Of a DNA stretch of 64,000 nucleotides, positions 16,407 to 26,789 are shown in pieces (position 1 is the stretch's first letter; each line of letters opens with the position of its first letter). The stretch covers positions 39,476 to 103,475 of the forward strand of contig CALSML010000016.1 in the NCBI GenBank assembly GCA_943787445.1, written 5' to 3'. The DNA comes from an uncultured Alphaproteobacteria bacterium (GTDB taxonomy: Bacteria > Pseudomonadota > Alphaproteobacteria > UBA6615). The position numbers and the translations under genes are program-made. Under the pieces are notes generated by a model that saw nothing but the letters and a program-made list of their open reading frames with translations, ran no database searches and was not told where the DNA came from.

Positions 16407-19400
16407 ATGCGGATCGAACGCCGCTTTACAGTTGAGGGTGCAAGTCCGTACGCGGACATCGAGTTCAGAACCACGTCGAGCGAAATCCGCAACCCGGATG
16501 GCTCCGTGGTCTTTGCTGCTGCCGATATAGACGTACCTGCTGCCTGGACGCAGGTGGCCTGCGATATTCTGGCTCAGAAATATTTCCGCAAGGCCGGGGT
16601 GCCAGCAAAACTCAAAGCAGTGCCAGAGGATGACGTCCCCGGGTTTCTTTGGCGCAAGCAGGCCGATGAGCCGAAAATCAAGAAGCTGGCGGAAGACAAA
16701 CGCTACACGGGCGAAAGCGATTCCCGACAGGTTTTCGATCGTCTAGCCGGCACCTGGGCCTATTGGGGCTGGAAAGGTGGATATTTCGATTCCGCTGAAG
16801 ATGCGAGCGCCTATTACGACGAGATGCGCTTCATGCTGGCCAGCCAGATGGCTGCGCCGAACAGCCCGCAATGGTTCAACACCGGACTCCACTGGGCTTA
16901 TGGAATCGACGGCCCGGGTCAGGGTCACCACTATGTGGATTTCCAGACCGGCAAGCTTACCAAGTCCAAAAGCGCCTATGAGCACCCGCAGCCACACGCC
17001 TGTTTCATTCAATCCGTTGCCGATGATCTGGTCGGTGATGGCGGCATCATGGATTTGTGGGTGCGCGAAGCACGTCTGTTCAAATACGGGTCCGGCACCG
17101 GTTCGAATTTCTCGAACATTCGCGGCTCGAATGAAGCGCTGTCAGGTGGAGGCAAATCATCCGGTCTGATGAGTTTCCTCAAGATTGGTGATCGTGCCGC
17201 GGGCGCCATCAAGTCCGGTGGTACCACCCGTCGTGCCGCCAAGATGGTTGTGGTCGATATCGACCATCCCGATATCGAGGAATACATCGAGTGGAAGGTC
17301 CTCGAAGAACAGAAGGTTGCCGCTCTGGTCACCGGTTCGAAAACTTGTCAGCTGCATCTGACCGCCATCATGGAAGCCTGCAATGGCGCCGACGCACCGG
17401 AAGGTGATGAGCGCTTCAACCCGGCGGAAAACCCGGAACTGAAACGCGCCATCCGTGCCGCCCGCAAGGCCATGGTGCCCGACAATTACGCCCAGCGCGT
17501 GATTCAGTTCGCCCAGCAGGGGTTCAAGGAAATCTCTTTCCCCACCTATGATACGGACTGGGATTCCGATGCCTATCTGACGGTTGCGGGTCAGAACTCC
17601 AACAATTCCGTGCGCGTCACGGACGACTTCCTTAAAGCAGTTCAGGCAGGCGCGGACTGGGATCTCACCAGCCGTACCGATGGCGGTGTCGCAAAGACCG
17701 TCAATGCCAGCGAACTCTGGGACAAGGTGTCCTATGCGGCCTGGTCCTGCGCGGATCCGGGTATCCAGTACGATACGACAATCAACGACTGGCACACCTG
17801 CCCCCAGTCAGGCCGGATCAATGCGTCGAACCCGTGTTCGGAATATATGTTCCTTGACGATACGGCGTGCAACCTCGCATCCCTGAACCTGATGACCTTC
17901 TGGAATAACGACGGCAGTTTTGATGTCGACGGTTTCACTCACGCTGTGCGTTTGTGGACCGTGACACTCGAAGTTTCCGTTCTCATGGCACAGTTTCCCT
18001 CGAAGGAAATTGCCCGCCGGAGCTATGAGTTCCGCACGCTGGGTCTTGGCTACGCCAATATCGGTGGGCTGCTGATGGCCTCCAGCCTGCCTTACGACAG
18101 CGATGCGGGTCGGGCTCTCTGCGCCTCCATCACCGCGCTCATGACCGGCGTCTGCTACGCAACCTCGGCAGAAATGGCCGAAGAACTGGGCACCTTCCCG
18201 GGCTATGCCAAGAACGCGGACGATATGCTCCGCGTGATCCGCAATCATCGCCGTGCAGCATATGGTGACACCAAAGGCTACGAAGCACTGGCAACCCTGC
18301 CTGTGCCTCTCGATCACGCCAACTGCCCTGACACGCCCATTGCCGCCGCAGCCATGGAGGCATGGGACCTTGCCTTGGAGCGTGGCGAAAAGCATGGCTA
18401 TCGCAATGCGCAGACCACGGTGGTCGCACCCACGGGCACGATCGGTCTGGTCATGGATTGTGATACCACCGGTATCGAGCCTGACTTCGCGCTGGTGAAG
18501 TTCAAGAAACTGGCCGGCGGCGGCTACTTCAAGATCATCAACCGCATGGTCCCACAGGCCATGCAGCGCCTCGGCTACACGCCCAAGCAGATTGACGAGA
18601 TGGTAAACTATGCCGTCGGTTATGGCTCACTAGCCGATGCCCCCGCGATCAATCATGCAACCCTTGCCGAAAAAGGCTTTGGTGATGAACAGATCGCCGC
18701 GATCGAAGAAGGGCTTGGCACCGCTTTCGACATCCGGTTTGCGTTCAACAAATGGACCCTGGGCGAAACCTTCTGCACCGAAACACTCGGTCTTGAAGTC
18801 GCCCAACTCGATGACATGTCCTTCGACCTGCTCGCCTCAATCGGCTTTACCGAAGAGCAGATCGAGGCGGCCAACAACCACGCCTGCGGCACCATGACCC
18901 TCGAGGGCGCACCGCATATCAAGGATCAGCATCTGCCCATTTTCGACTGTGCCAATCCCTGCGGCAAGATAGGCAAGCGCTTCCTGTCAGTCGACAGTCA
19001 CATCCGTATGATGGCGGCATCCCAGCCGTTCATCTCCGGGGCCATCTCCAAAACCATCAACATGCCCAACAGCGCCAGCGTCGAAGAATGCGCCGATGCC
19101 TATATGCTGTCTTGGAGCCTGGGTCTGAAAGCCAACGCGCTTTATCGCGATGGCTCCAAGCTAAGCCAGCCGCTGCAATCCCAGCTGCTCGCGGATGATT
19201 CGGATGATGCTGAAGATATCATCGAAGCCTTGATCGATGCCCCGAACGGGCAGCGCGCCGAAATGGTGGCGGAACGGATCGTCGAACGAATCGTCGAGCG
19301 TGAAGTTGATCGTCAGAAGCTTCCCCATCGTCGCAAGGGATACACCCAGAAAGCCATTGTCGGAGGCCACAAGGTCTATATCCGCACCGGCGAATATGAC

Positions 19401-20102
19401 GACGGCACCATCGGTGAAGTCTTCCTCGACATGCACAAGGAGGGCGCTGCCTTCCGCTCGCTGATGAACAACTTCGCCATCGCGGTGTCCATCGGCCTGC
19501 AATATGGCGTCCCACTGGAAGAATTTGTGGATGCTTATACATTCACACGCTTCGAACCCTCGGGCCCGGTGGAAGGGAATGAGACCATCAAGATGGCAAG
19601 TTCCATTCTGGACTATGTGTTCCGCGAACTGGCCATAAGCTATCTCGGGCGCAACGATCTCGCGCATGTGGAAATCGACGACCTCGAGCCCGACACGATG
19701 GGCCGGGGCGAATCCGATGACGGATTGCCACCACTGTCGAAACTCACAGAATCCGTCGTCAGTACGGGCTATGTCCGCCGCTCCACCCTGTCGGTGATCG
19801 AAGGCGGCTTACGCGAACTCGAGCCGGTGCAACAGGCACCGGAAGCTTCCGTTGCAGCAACAGGCACCGACGGAATGGCCACCGGGGAGATTGAATCCGC
19901 GGTGACCCCCATGCCCTCGGCCGGGCAGCAGCAGCTCGATCTGGAATATGTGGTGCAGGAAGAACGTTCAATGCGCATTCGTCAGGCACGCCTGAAAGGA
20001 TACGAGGGTGATGCCTGTGGCGAGTGTGGAAACTTCACACTTCTGCGAAACGGAACATGCATGAAATGCGACACCTGTGGCGGAACCAGCGGGTGTAGCT
20101 AA
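16407..20102 (+). CDS. nrdJ: Vitamin B12-dependent (class II) ribonucleotide reductase
   Basis: NrdJ reduces ribonucleotides to deoxyribonucleotides with adenosylcobalamin as radical source and works with or without oxygen. The 1231-residue protein has the N-terminal ATP/substrate region, the ten-stranded barrel with [20 protein letters not shown], the substrate block [20 protein letters not shown] and the loop [22 protein letters not shown]-terminal extension ends in a cysteine-rich tail ([21 protein letters not shown]) that likely delivers reducing equivalents. The ATG at 16407 follows a GGGGGAAG ribosome-binding site; an earlier TTG is less likely. Length is normal for this large type. Confidence 0.95.
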   Translation: MRIERRFTVEGASPYADIEFRTTSSEIRNPDGSVVFAAADIDVPAAWTQVACDILAQKYFRKAGVPAKLKAVPEDDVPGFLWRKQADEPKIKKLAEDKRYTGESDSRQVFDRLAGTWAYWGWKGGYFDSAEDASAYYDEMRFMLASQMAAPNSPQWFNTGLHWAYGIDGPGQGHHYVDFQTGKLTKSKSAYEHPQPHACFIQSVADDLVGDGGIMDLWVREARLFKYGSGTGSNFSNIRGSNEALSGGGKSSGLMSFLKIGDRAAGAIKSGGTTRRAAKMVVVDIDHPDIEEYIEWKVLEEQKVAALVTGSKTCQLHLTAIMEACNGADAPEGDERFNPAENPELKRAIRAARKAMVPDNYAQRVIQFAQQGFKEISFPTYDTDWDSDAYLTVAGQNSNNSVRVTDDFLKAVQAGADWDLTSRTDGGVAKTVNASELWDKVSYAAWSCADPGIQYDTTINDWHTCPQSGRINASNPCSEYMFLDDTACNLASLNLMTFWNNDGSFDVDGFTHAVRLWTVTLEVSVLMAQFPSKEIARRSYEFRTLGLGYANIGGLLMASSLPYDSDAGRALCASITALMTGVCYATSAEMAEELGTFPGYAKNADDMLRVIRNHRRAAYGDTKGYEALATLPVPLDHANCPDTPIAAAAMEAWDLALERGEKHGYRNAQTTVVAPTGTIGLVMDCDTTGIEPDFALVKFKKLAGGGYFKIINRMVPQAMQRLGYTPKQIDEMVNYAVGYGSLADAPAINHATLAEKGFGDEQIAAIEEGLGTAFDIRFAFNKWTLGETFCTETLGLEVAQLDDMSFDLLASIGFTEEQIEAANNHACGTMTLEGAPHIKDQHLPIFDCANPCGKIGKRFLSVDSHIRMMAASQPFISGAISKTINMPNSASVEECADAYMLSWSLGLKANALYRDGSKLSQPLQSQLLADDSDDAEDIIEALIDAPNGQRAEMVAERIVERIVEREVDRQKLPHRRKGYTQKAIVGGHKVYIRTGEYDDGTIGEVFLDMHKEGAAFRSLMNNFAIAVSIGLQYGVPLEEFVDAYTFTRFEPSGPVEGNETIKMASSILDYVFRELAISYLGRNDLAHVEIDDLEPDTMGRGESDDGLPPLSKLTESVVSTGYVRRSTLSVIEGGLRELEPVQQAPEASVAATGTDGMATGEIESAVTPMPSAGQQQLDLEYVVQEERSMRIRQARLKGYEGDACGECGNFTLLRNGTCMKCDTCGGTSGCS

Positions 20103-20105
20103 GGA

Positions 20106-20170
20106 ATTCAGGCGGGGCCGGACCCCAATCGCCTGAATGGTCGACCCCGTGCCAGTCCGATTGGCACCGG
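20106..20170 (+). other. Two hairpins in the nrdJ 3' region
   Basis: Just after the nrdJ stop, ATTCAGGCG (20106-20114) pairs with CGCCTGAAT (20130-20138), with an inner GGG/CCC stem. Then CCGTGCCA (20147-20154) pairs with TGGCACCGG (20162-20170) with one bulged C. Neither is followed by a T run, so they are not terminators alone. With the terminator at 20193 they form three hairpins in about 125 bases, which could be a structured transcript end or a 3'-derived small RNA. Confidence 0.5.
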
Positions 20171-20192
20171 GTTACACTCTCCTCCCTGACCT

Positions 20193-20229
20193 CCGGGGTG
20201 TGCAAAGGTAGGCGCACCCCGGTTTTTTT
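20193..20229 (+). terminator. Rho-independent terminator of nrdJ
   Basis: CCGGGGTGTGC (20193-20203) pairs with GCGCACCCCGG (20212-20222) around an eight-base loop, with one G-U wobble, followed directly by seven T. It is a strong intrinsic terminator for rightward transcription and isolates nrdJ from the RidA gene. Confidence 0.9.
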
Positions 20230-20306
20230 GATGGAATCAGGCTGCAGAACGCCTGCCTAGCCTGTCATACTCAATTCCACAGCACACGATTATCGAAGGA
20301 CAAACC

Positions 20307-20774
20307 ATGGCTGGAAAAATCGACGTACGCCTTTCCGAACTCGGAATTGAACTCCCCGCCGCCAATGCCCCGGCCGGAAACTACGTGCCTTTCGTACGTA
20401 CGGGAAATCTGCTTTTCGTCTCCGGGCAAATCCCTATGGTCGACGGCAAGCCTGGTTTCGTTGGACATCTCGGCGCCGAGTTTGACGTCGAGGACGGCGC
20501 GGCAGCGGCACGAATTTGTGCACTTTCAGTGATAGCGCAGGCCAAGGTGGGCCTCGACGGTGATCTCGACCTCATCACACGGGTCGTGAAGCTGACAGGT
20601 TTTGTGGCAGCCACACCCGACTTCAAGGCCCATCCCACGGTCGTCAATGGTGCCTCTGATCTGATGGCGGAAGTCTTCGGTGATGCCGGCGCCCATGCCC
20701 GCGCGGCAGTCGGCATGTCCTCCCTGCCCGCCGGTGTCGCGGTCGAGGTTGAAGCCATATTCGAAGTGTCCTGA
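20307..20774 (+). CDS. RidA/YjgF-family protein, YjgH-like long form
   Basis: RidA proteins hydrolyse reactive enamine/imine intermediates made by PLP enzymes; this longer branch is of less certain function. The 155-residue protein shows NYVPFVRTGNLLFVSGQIPM, CALSVIAQAKVGLDGDLDLI, VVKLTGFVAATPDFKAHPTV and the C-terminal HARAAVGMSSLPAGVAVEVE, with the conserved arginine of the active site in HARAAVG. A GAAGGA site precedes the ATG. It is the first gene of a possible rightward unit with the CDF transporter (17-base gap) and the FemAB-like gene. Confidence 0.87.
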   Translation: MAGKIDVRLSELGIELPAANAPAGNYVPFVRTGNLLFVSGQIPMVDGKPGFVGHLGAEFDVEDGAAAARICALSVIAQAKVGLDGDLDLITRVVKLTGFVAATPDFKAHPTVVNGASDLMAEVFGDAGAHARAAVGMSSLPAGVAVEVEAIFEVS

Positions 20775-20791
20775 TCGGGGTCTGCAAGACT

Positions 20792-21721
20792 GTGAGCCAG
20801 ATCCACTCCCATTCCCATGGACCCGCACCGGTTGATACGCCGGGTGGCGACAAGCGGCTGGCCTTTGCCATCGCCGTCAATGTGCTGCTGACCGTGGTGC
20901 AGGTGATTGGCGGTGTGTTCTCGGGCAGTCTGGCCCTGATCGCTGATGCCATCCACAACCTCTCCGACGCCGCGGCGCTGGCCATTGCCCTGATCGCACG
21001 CAAGATTTCCCGCCAGCCTGCCGATGCCAACCACACCTACGGGCATGGCCGGGCTGAGATGATCGGTGCGGTGTTCAATCTGGCCTGGCTGATCTTCATC
21101 GGCCTGTTCCTGATCGTGGAGGCCGTCGACCGGCTGATCGACCCGCAGCCCGTCGAGGGCTGGACCGTTGTGATCATTGCCGGTGTCGCCCTGATCGTCG
21201 ACACCGCGACCGTGATGCTGACCTACGCCATGGCAAAGCAGTCGATGAACATTCGGGCAGCCTTCATCCACAACCTCTCGGATGCGATGGCATCGGTCGG
21301 AGTGATCATCGGCGGCACCCTGATCATTCTCTACGAATGGCTCTTCATTGATGCGATCGTCACCATGGCGATCTCGATCTATATCCTGGCCCATGCCGGT
21401 ATCGAGATTCCCAAGGCCATCCATATCCTGATGCAGGGTGTCCCGCAAGACATCGACGTCACCGAAGTCACGCAAAGCCTGCAGAAGGTCGAAGGTGTGC
21501 GAGATGTCCATCACGTGCATATCTGGCATATCGATGAACACCGCCTGTCGCTGGAAGCCCATGTGGTGATTAACCCGGTCGACATGGGTCAGATGGAAGA
21601 CATCAAGAACGCGATCAAGGCATTGCTGCTAGCAGAGTTCGACATCGGACATTCGACCCTGGAGTTCGAATTCCCCGGCCGTGATGACGCGCCGCTTGGT
21701 GTCGAAGAGCCCGCACACTAG
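20792..21721 (+). CDS. Cation diffusion facilitator transporter
   Basis: CDF proteins export Zn, Co, Fe or similar divalent metals in exchange for protons. The 309-residue protein has a His-rich start (HSHSHG), TM segments including VNVLLTVVQVIGGVFSGSLA, the metal-site motifs ALIADAIHNLSDAAAL (TM2) and AAFIHNLSDAMASVGV (TM5), HTYGHGRAEMIGA between TM2 and TM3, and a cytoplasmic domain with VRDVHHVHIWHIDEHRLSLE. The HxxxD pair in TM2 and TM5 points to zinc rather than manganese. It starts with GTG. Confidence 0.92.
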   Translation: MSQIHSHSHGPAPVDTPGGDKRLAFAIAVNVLLTVVQVIGGVFSGSLALIADAIHNLSDAAALAIALIARKISRQPADANHTYGHGRAEMIGAVFNLAWLIFIGLFLIVEAVDRLIDPQPVEGWTVVIIAGVALIVDTATVMLTYAMAKQSMNIRAAFIHNLSDAMASVGVIIGGTLIILYEWLFIDAIVTMAISIYILAHAGIEIPKAIHILMQGVPQDIDVTEVTQSLQKVEGVRDVHHVHIWHIDEHRLSLEAHVVINPVDMGQMEDIKNAIKALLLAEFDIGHSTLEFEFPGRDDAPLGVEEPAH

Positions 21722-21730
21722 ACTGCCGTC

Positions 21731-22891
21731 ATGCCCGACGGTGACACAGCACTTTCCGCACGAATTGTCGAACACATCGCGAATATCCCGGCCGACACGT
21801 GGGAGAAACTCGCCGGTGACGGCAATCCGTTTGTCAGTCACCAGTTTTTGCATGCGCTGGAGGAAACCGGCTGTGCGACGAATGAGGCTGGCTGGCTGCC
21901 CCAGCATCTCGTGGTCGAAGAGACCGACGGCACGATCATTGCCGCCGCACCGATGTATCTGAAAAGCCACTCCCAGGGCGAGTATGTGTTCGACCATGGC
22001 TGGGCCAATGCGTGGGAACGCGCCGGAGGCCGCTACTATCCGAAAATGCAGGTTGCCGCGCCTTTCTCCCCGGTGTCAGGGCCGCGTCTGCTGGCCGGCG
22101 CGGGTCCGGATTCGGATGATGCCCGCCTGACGCTGCTGCGGGCACTCGAAACCGTGTGCAAACAGCTCGATGTGTCATCCGTGCATGTCACATTCTGCAC
22201 CGAGCGCGAACATGCGCTGATGGGGATTGCCGACTGGATTCCCCGGGTGGGCCGCCAGTTCCACTGGCACAACCGCGGTTATGAGACATTCGATGATTTT
22301 CTTGCAGCCCTGACCAGCCGCAAACGAAAGATGATCCGCAAGGAGCGGCGACAGGTTGCCGATCAGGGTATCCGGGTCCGCGCCCTCAGCGGCGATGACA
22401 TCCGCCCCGAACACTGGGATGCCTTCTATCAGTTCTATGTGGATACCTATGACCGGAAATGGGGCTACCCCTATCTGACCCGGGCTTTCTTCGAAGCGGC
22501 ACAGGCCCGGCTCGGGCAGAAGATCGTTCTGGTGATAGCAGATATGGACGGGCTCCCCGTCGCGGGTGCGCTCAATCTGCGGGGCACAGACGCTCTCTAT
22601 GGGCGCAACTGGGGCTGCCTCGGCGACTTCCGGTTCCTCCATTTCGAAGCCTGCTACTATCAGGCGATCGAATATGCGATCGACAATGCTCTCTCCACGG
22701 TCGAGGCCGGCACCCAAGGCCCCCACAAGATCCAGCGCGGCTACGAACCGGTGCAGACCTATTCAGGTCACTACATTCCCAATGATGGCTTCCGAGAGGC
22801 GGTCGCGCGTTTCTGCGAGGAAGAACGACGCGAGGTGGACTGGGAAATGGAAGCCTATGCCGAGCACCTGCCCTATCGGCAGGAGAATTAA
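21731..22891 (+). CDS. GNAT-like N-acyltransferase, FemAB/DUF482 family
   Basis: A 386-residue protein of the FemAB_like family (DUF482), thought to fold as two GNAT-type halves; the substrate is unknown. Recognisable blocks are NPFVSHQFLHALEETGCATN and GWLPQHLVVEE at the start, YFDHGWANAWER-like FDHGWANAWERAGGRYYPKM, FTPVSGPRLL-like FSPVSGPRLLAG, KRKMIRKERRQV, DTYDRKWGYPYLTRAFFE and GAQGPHKIQRGY-like TQGPHKIQRGYEPVQTYS. It starts nine bases after the CDF transporter. Its stop faces the clpA stop across an 18-base gap. No link of function with the transporter is evident. Confidence 0.85.
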   Translation: MPDGDTALSARIVEHIANIPADTWEKLAGDGNPFVSHQFLHALEETGCATNEAGWLPQHLVVEETDGTIIAAAPMYLKSHSQGEYVFDHGWANAWERAGGRYYPKMQVAAPFSPVSGPRLLAGAGPDSDDARLTLLRALETVCKQLDVSSVHVTFCTEREHALMGIADWIPRVGRQFHWHNRGYETFDDFLAALTSRKRKMIRKERRQVADQGIRVRALSGDDIRPEHWDAFYQFYVDTYDRKWGYPYLTRAFFEAAQARLGQKIVLVIADMDGLPVAGALNLRGTDALYGRNWGCLGDFRFLHFEACYYQAIEYAIDNALSTVEAGTQGPHKIQRGYEPVQTYSGHYIPNDGFREAVARFCEEERREVDWEMEAYAEHLPYRQEN

Positions 22892-22909
22892 ACCTACGGG
22901 CGTTCGCGT

Positions 22910-25259
22910 CTACTTCTCGACGAGCGCCGGTTCCTTTTCGCCATCACCGGAATCATCGGGATTCGGCTTCTTCCGCTTCTTGCCGGATCCGCCGTCACCC
23001 GAAGGCTTGTCCTCGGCAATCCCGAAGGTCAGTTCGCCATCCTCGACCCCCACATTCACAGCCCCGCCCTTGCTGAGTTTTCCGAATAACAATTCTTCAG
23101 CGAGCGGCTGTTTCAGGCTTTCCTGAATCAAGCGGGCGAGCGGACGAGCGCCAAATTGCGGGTCATAACCCTTCTTGGCCAGCCACTCGCGGGCATCGTC
23201 ATCCAGCGTGATGGTGACGTTGCGGTCTTCCAGCTGGGATTCCAGCTGCATGACGAACTTGTCGACCACACGGCCCATCACATCCGGCGAGAGGTTTTTG
23301 AACCCGATCACCGCATCTAGGCGATTCCGGAATTCCGGGGTGAACAGCGATTGATCGCTTCTTCATCATCTCCTTCACGCACGCCTGCCCCAAACCCATA
23401 GCGGGCTTGGCCAGATCGGATGCACCGGCATTGGTGGTCATGATCAGACCACATTGCGGAAGTCGACGGACTTGCCGTTGTGATCAGTCAGTTTGCCGTA
23501 GTCCATCACCTGCAACAGGATGTTGAACAGATCAGGATGGGCCTTCTCGATTTCATCGAGCAGCAACACCTGATGCGGGTGCTGATCGATCGCATCGGTC
23601 AGCAGGCCACCCTGGTCAAACCCGACATATCCCGGCGGCGCACCGATCAAACGAGAGATCGAGTGGCGTTCCATATATTCCGACATGTCGAACCGGGTCA
23701 GTTCCACACCGAGGGAGCGCGCCAGCTGACGTGCAGCTTCGGTCTTGCCCACCCCGGTCGGACCGGAGAACAGATAGGCCCCGATGGGCTTCTCCGGCTC
23801 CCGCAAACCCGCACGCGCCAGCTTGATCGCTCCGGACAGGGCGGTGATGGCATCGTCCTGGCCAAACACCATGGTCTTGAGATCGCGCTCCAGATTTTCC
23901 AGCGCGGTCTTATCGTCCCGGCTGACCGTCTTTCGGCGGAATGCGGGCAATCTTGGCGACAACAGCCTCCACATCCTTCACGCCGATGGTCTTCTTGCGC
24001 TTGGAGGGCGAGAGCAGTGACTGCGCGCGCACCGATTCATCAATGACGTCAATCGCACTGTCGGGCAGCTTGCGATCACCGATATAGCGGGCAGACAGTT
24101 CCACCGCCGTTCGATGGCCTGATCAGTGAAGCGGATTCATGGATGCTCCTCGTAATACGGCTTCAGACCACGCAGGATCTTGACCGCATCCTCGACCGAT
24201 GGCTCATTCACATCAATTTTCTGGAACCGGCGCACCAGTGCGCGATCCTTCTCGAAATAGCTCCGATATTCCTTGTAAGTGGTTGACCCGATGCACCGCA
24301 GCTTGCCGCTGGCCAAGGCAGGTTTCAGCAGATTCGAGGCATCCATCGCGCCGCCGGATGTGGCGCCGGCACCAATCACCGTGTGAATTTCATCGATGAA
24401 GAGCACTGCACCGGGCATGTCCTCCATCTCGTTGATCGACCGCCTTCAGACGCTCCTCGAAATCACCGCGATAGCGGGTGCCGGCCAGCAGCGCCCCCAT
24501 ATCGAGCGAGAAGATCATGGCATCCGCCAGAACCTCCGGGACTTCGCGTTCGACAATGCGTTTGGCGAGCCCTTCGGCAATCGCCGTCTTGCCCACACCC
24601 GGATCGCCGACATAAAGCGGGTTGTTCTTCGTGCGCCGGGCCAGAATCTGGATTGTTCGTTCCACTTCGTGCTCACGCCCGATCAGCGGATCGATATCGC
24701 CGTCTTCTGCCTTCTGATTGAGGTGCACGCAATAGGCGGTCAGGGCTTCCTGTCCCTTCTTACGACGGTCTCACCGTCTTCCCCTCTTCTTCTGCACCGC
24801 GCGCGGCACGGGGGTCTTCCTGACCCGGCACCTTGGCGATGCCGTGGGATATGTAGTTCACCGCATCCAGACGCGTCATCTCCTGCTGCTGCAGGAAAAA
24901 CACGGCATGGCTTTCGCGTTCGGAGAAAATCGCGACCAGAACATTTGCCCCGGTCACCTCTTCGCGCCCCGATGACTGAACGTGGATCGCTGCGCGCTGG
25001 AGCACGCGCTGGAACCCGGCCGTCGGCTTGGATTCCTCGATCCGGCTGGTATCAGACTCGATGAGCTCATTCATCGATATATTCGCACAGATCTGCCGCA
25101 ACTGATCATATCGACGCCACAGGCGCGCAGAACGGAAACCGCATCCTGATCCTCGGTCAGAGACAGAAGCAGATGCTCCAGCGTCGCATATTCATGATGG
25201 CGTTCATTCGCAAGCGCCAGCGCGCGGTGCAATGACTGTTCGAGGTTCTGAGACAACAT
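22910..25259 (-). pseudogene. clpA: ATP-dependent Clp protease ATP-binding subunit ClpA, frame interrupted many times
   Basis: ClpA is the AAA+ unfoldase that feeds proteins to ClpP, with ClpS as adaptor. Pieces in order cover the whole protein: N-domain (QNLEQSLHRALALANERHHE), first AAA domain ([40 protein letters not shown]), second AAA domain ([40 protein letters not shown]) and C-terminus (KGYDPQFGARPLARLIQESL). The frame changes near 25105, 24770, 24430, 24137, 24132, 24110, 23930, 23445 and 23340. At 23445 GTGGTCTGATC should read GTGGTCCTGATC, a lost C. Sequence between breaks is fully conserved, which argues for sequencing error. Confidence 0.88.
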
Positions 25260-25323
25260 TTGCGAAGGTTACCTTTCGCGTCGGGGCTTCGTCATCTTGG
25301 ACATACATTACATCCGCTGCAGC

Positions 25324-25720
25324 TCAGTCCTTTTCAAGTGTGCACTGCAAGGGATGCTTCATTCTTACGCGCCAAATCCATGACCTGTGTCACTTTGGTC
25401 TCTGCGACTTCATAGGTAAAGACACCGCAAATCCCCGACGCCCTTCTGATGGACATGAAGCATGATCTGGATGGCTTCTTCGTGCGACTTGCTGAAAAAC
25501 TGCTCGATCACCATCACGACAAATTCCATCGGCGTGTAGTCATCATTCAACATCAGAACCTTGTACATCGACGGTTTCTTCGTCTTGGTTCTGGTCTTGG
25601 TGGCCAGGCCGGATTGACCGTCGCCATTGCCACCAATCCCGTCATCCGAATCATCCTCGGCCCCGCTGCACGGAGAGGCGTGAAATGATCGTCGATCAGA
25701 TGTGAAAACGTGCGTGACAT
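25324..25720 (-). pseudogene. clpS: ATP-dependent Clp protease adaptor ClpS, frame interrupted
   Basis: ClpS binds N-degron residues and hands substrates to ClpA. On the minus strand the pieces read [50 protein letters not shown], then [20 protein letters not shown] and [15 protein letters not shown], the complete family core. Three one-base changes break it: probably one G missing in a G run near 25680, one base extra in the C run at 25433-25436, and one extra A at 25336-25337 just before the end. The likely ATG is at 25720. It lies directly upstream of clpA, the standard pairing. Confidence 0.85.
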
Positions 25721-25854
25721 GATTTGTGCTGTGGTGCCGGTTGGTTCGAAAGACATTCTAGACGACCCTTGGTCCGCTGCGAAAGCCATGCAGCCCTACC
25801 CCGGAACTCCTAATTGTGTACGAATACCTCGAAAAACAAGCCCCAGACATGGCA

Positions 25855-25886
25855 ACGGCCCGACCAGAACTACTGGGTCGGGCCGT
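25855..25886 (-). terminator. Hairpin downstream of the phasin gene
   Basis: ACGGCCCGACC (25855-25865) pairs perfectly over 11 bases with GGTCGGGCCGT (25876-25886). It lies 27 bases past the phasin stop on the minus strand. No T run follows, so it may be a transcript-stabilising hairpin or a weak terminator. Confidence 0.55.
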
Positions 25887-25912
25887 CTAAACGCCTACGT
25901 ATGGGAGGAGAG

Positions 25913-26450
25913 TTACGCGGCGATTGTCTTGGTAAAGGTTTCAACGGCCTTGTTGATGCGCTCGTTGATCGGCTGGGAAGCCTGATTGGAGACCTTCACC
26001 GAAATATCCTGAAGCTTAGAGGATTCTGCGACAAATCCGTCAAATGCGCTCTTGGCCCATTCGGACTGCAGATCCATCAGCTCCTGCGGGTCTTTCGCCG
26101 TGCTCAGATTCTTAGCCGGCAGCCATGTTGGCTTCTATTGCCTGCTGGGCATATGCGGCGAATTCCTTGCCAACAACCTCAAAGCCTTTCGCAACGATGT
26201 TGCTGGAGACGATGGCGGCTTCAACATTCTCACGATTGAAATCGGAGACCTCGTCAAAATTGCCGAAAATGGACTGCTGGGCTTTGGCCAGCTGCTCACG
26301 TGCCGAGTTGTAGAACTCCTCATAACCCTTCGCAAATGTGTCGGTACCGGCCTGCAAGGCGTCATCAAAGGACTTCTTCTGGGCTTCAGCGACGGTCTCG
26401 AAAGTTTCCTGAACCGATTTCGCGGAAGCGGTCTTCTTCGTGGTAGCCAT
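25913..26450 (-). pseudogene. phaP: Phasin family protein, one frameshift
   Basis: Phasins coat polyhydroxyalkanoate granules. The protein opens MATTKKTASAKSVQETFETV and runs as amphipathic helix (AQKKSFDDALQAGTDTFAKG, YEEFYNSAREQLAKAQQSIF, VEAAIVSSNIVAKGFEVVGK, EFAAYAQQAIEANMAA). A stop appears at about 26112 in this frame, but the next frame continues KNLSTAKDPQELMDLQSEWA, KSAFDGFVAESSKLQDISVK and ends VETFTKTIAA at 25913, the normal phasin C-terminus. One extra base near 26115 explains it. A good AGAAGGA site precedes the ATG at 26450. Three TGCA-N-type palindromes lie upstream. Confidence 0.85.
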
Positions 26451-26479
26451 GGTATAATTTCCTTCTATATTTTGTGAGC

Positions 26480-26616
26480 TGCATTGCACAATCTGTGAGG
26501 GGCTCGCGAAACGTGAACTGACCAGGCCCTTTGAATTCATCTCGTTGCTGCACTGCAACATGGCACATATATGGGGGAGCCCCCCTGACCTGTCAATAAA
26601 TTTATTGTGCATCGCA
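26480..26616 (-). promoter_or_regulatory. Three TGCANNGCA palindromes upstream of the phasin gene, possible PhaR operators
   Basis: The 339 bases between the phasin start and the esterase end hold no gene. Three copies of one motif lie there: TGCATTGCA (26480-26488), TGCACTGCA (26549-26557) and TGCATCGCA (26608-26616), each flanked by TTG or its complement. Centres are about 69 and 59 bases apart. PhaR, the repressor of phasin genes in Rhodobacter, Paracoccus and rhizobia, binds TGC-N-GCA type palindromes, so these are good operator candidates. The phaR gene itself is not in the window. Confidence 0.55.
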
Positions 26617-26645
26617 CCATTTATTTGTAGAGACGCTAAGTTTTC

Positions 26646-26710
26646 CAGAAAACCGGCGGTTTTCTGTATTCTTCAGGCCAAATACCGAAATTATTCAATA
26701 AAAATTTCGG
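26646..26710. repeat. Two perfect inverted repeats downstream of the esterase gene
   Basis: CAGAAAACC (26646-26654) pairs with GGTTTTCTG (26658-26666) around GGC, and CCGAAATT (26685-26692) pairs with AATTTCGG (26703-26710). They lie 80-145 bases past the esterase stop and upstream of the phasin promoter region. Neither has a clean T run, so they may help end the esterase message or be binding sites. Confidence 0.4.
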
Positions 26711-26789
26711 CCCGCAGACGCACTTGCAACATAGACTCAGCCCGGCAAGGCCAATGGGGAACATCTCCATCGCGGAGCCGCAGGTCGGG

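Noticed and set aside
20160..20200. GGTCAGGGAGG on the minus strand, faintly like the SRP RNA loop
   Set aside because: The rest of the SRP RNA signature (GGAAGGAAGCAGCC type) is absent and the bases fit the nrdJ 3' hairpins better.
20381..21562. Long minus-strand frame, 393 codons, rich in His, Asp and Gly
   Set aside because: It is antisense to the RidA and CDF transporter genes and its composition is the typical reverse shadow of a GC-rich gene.
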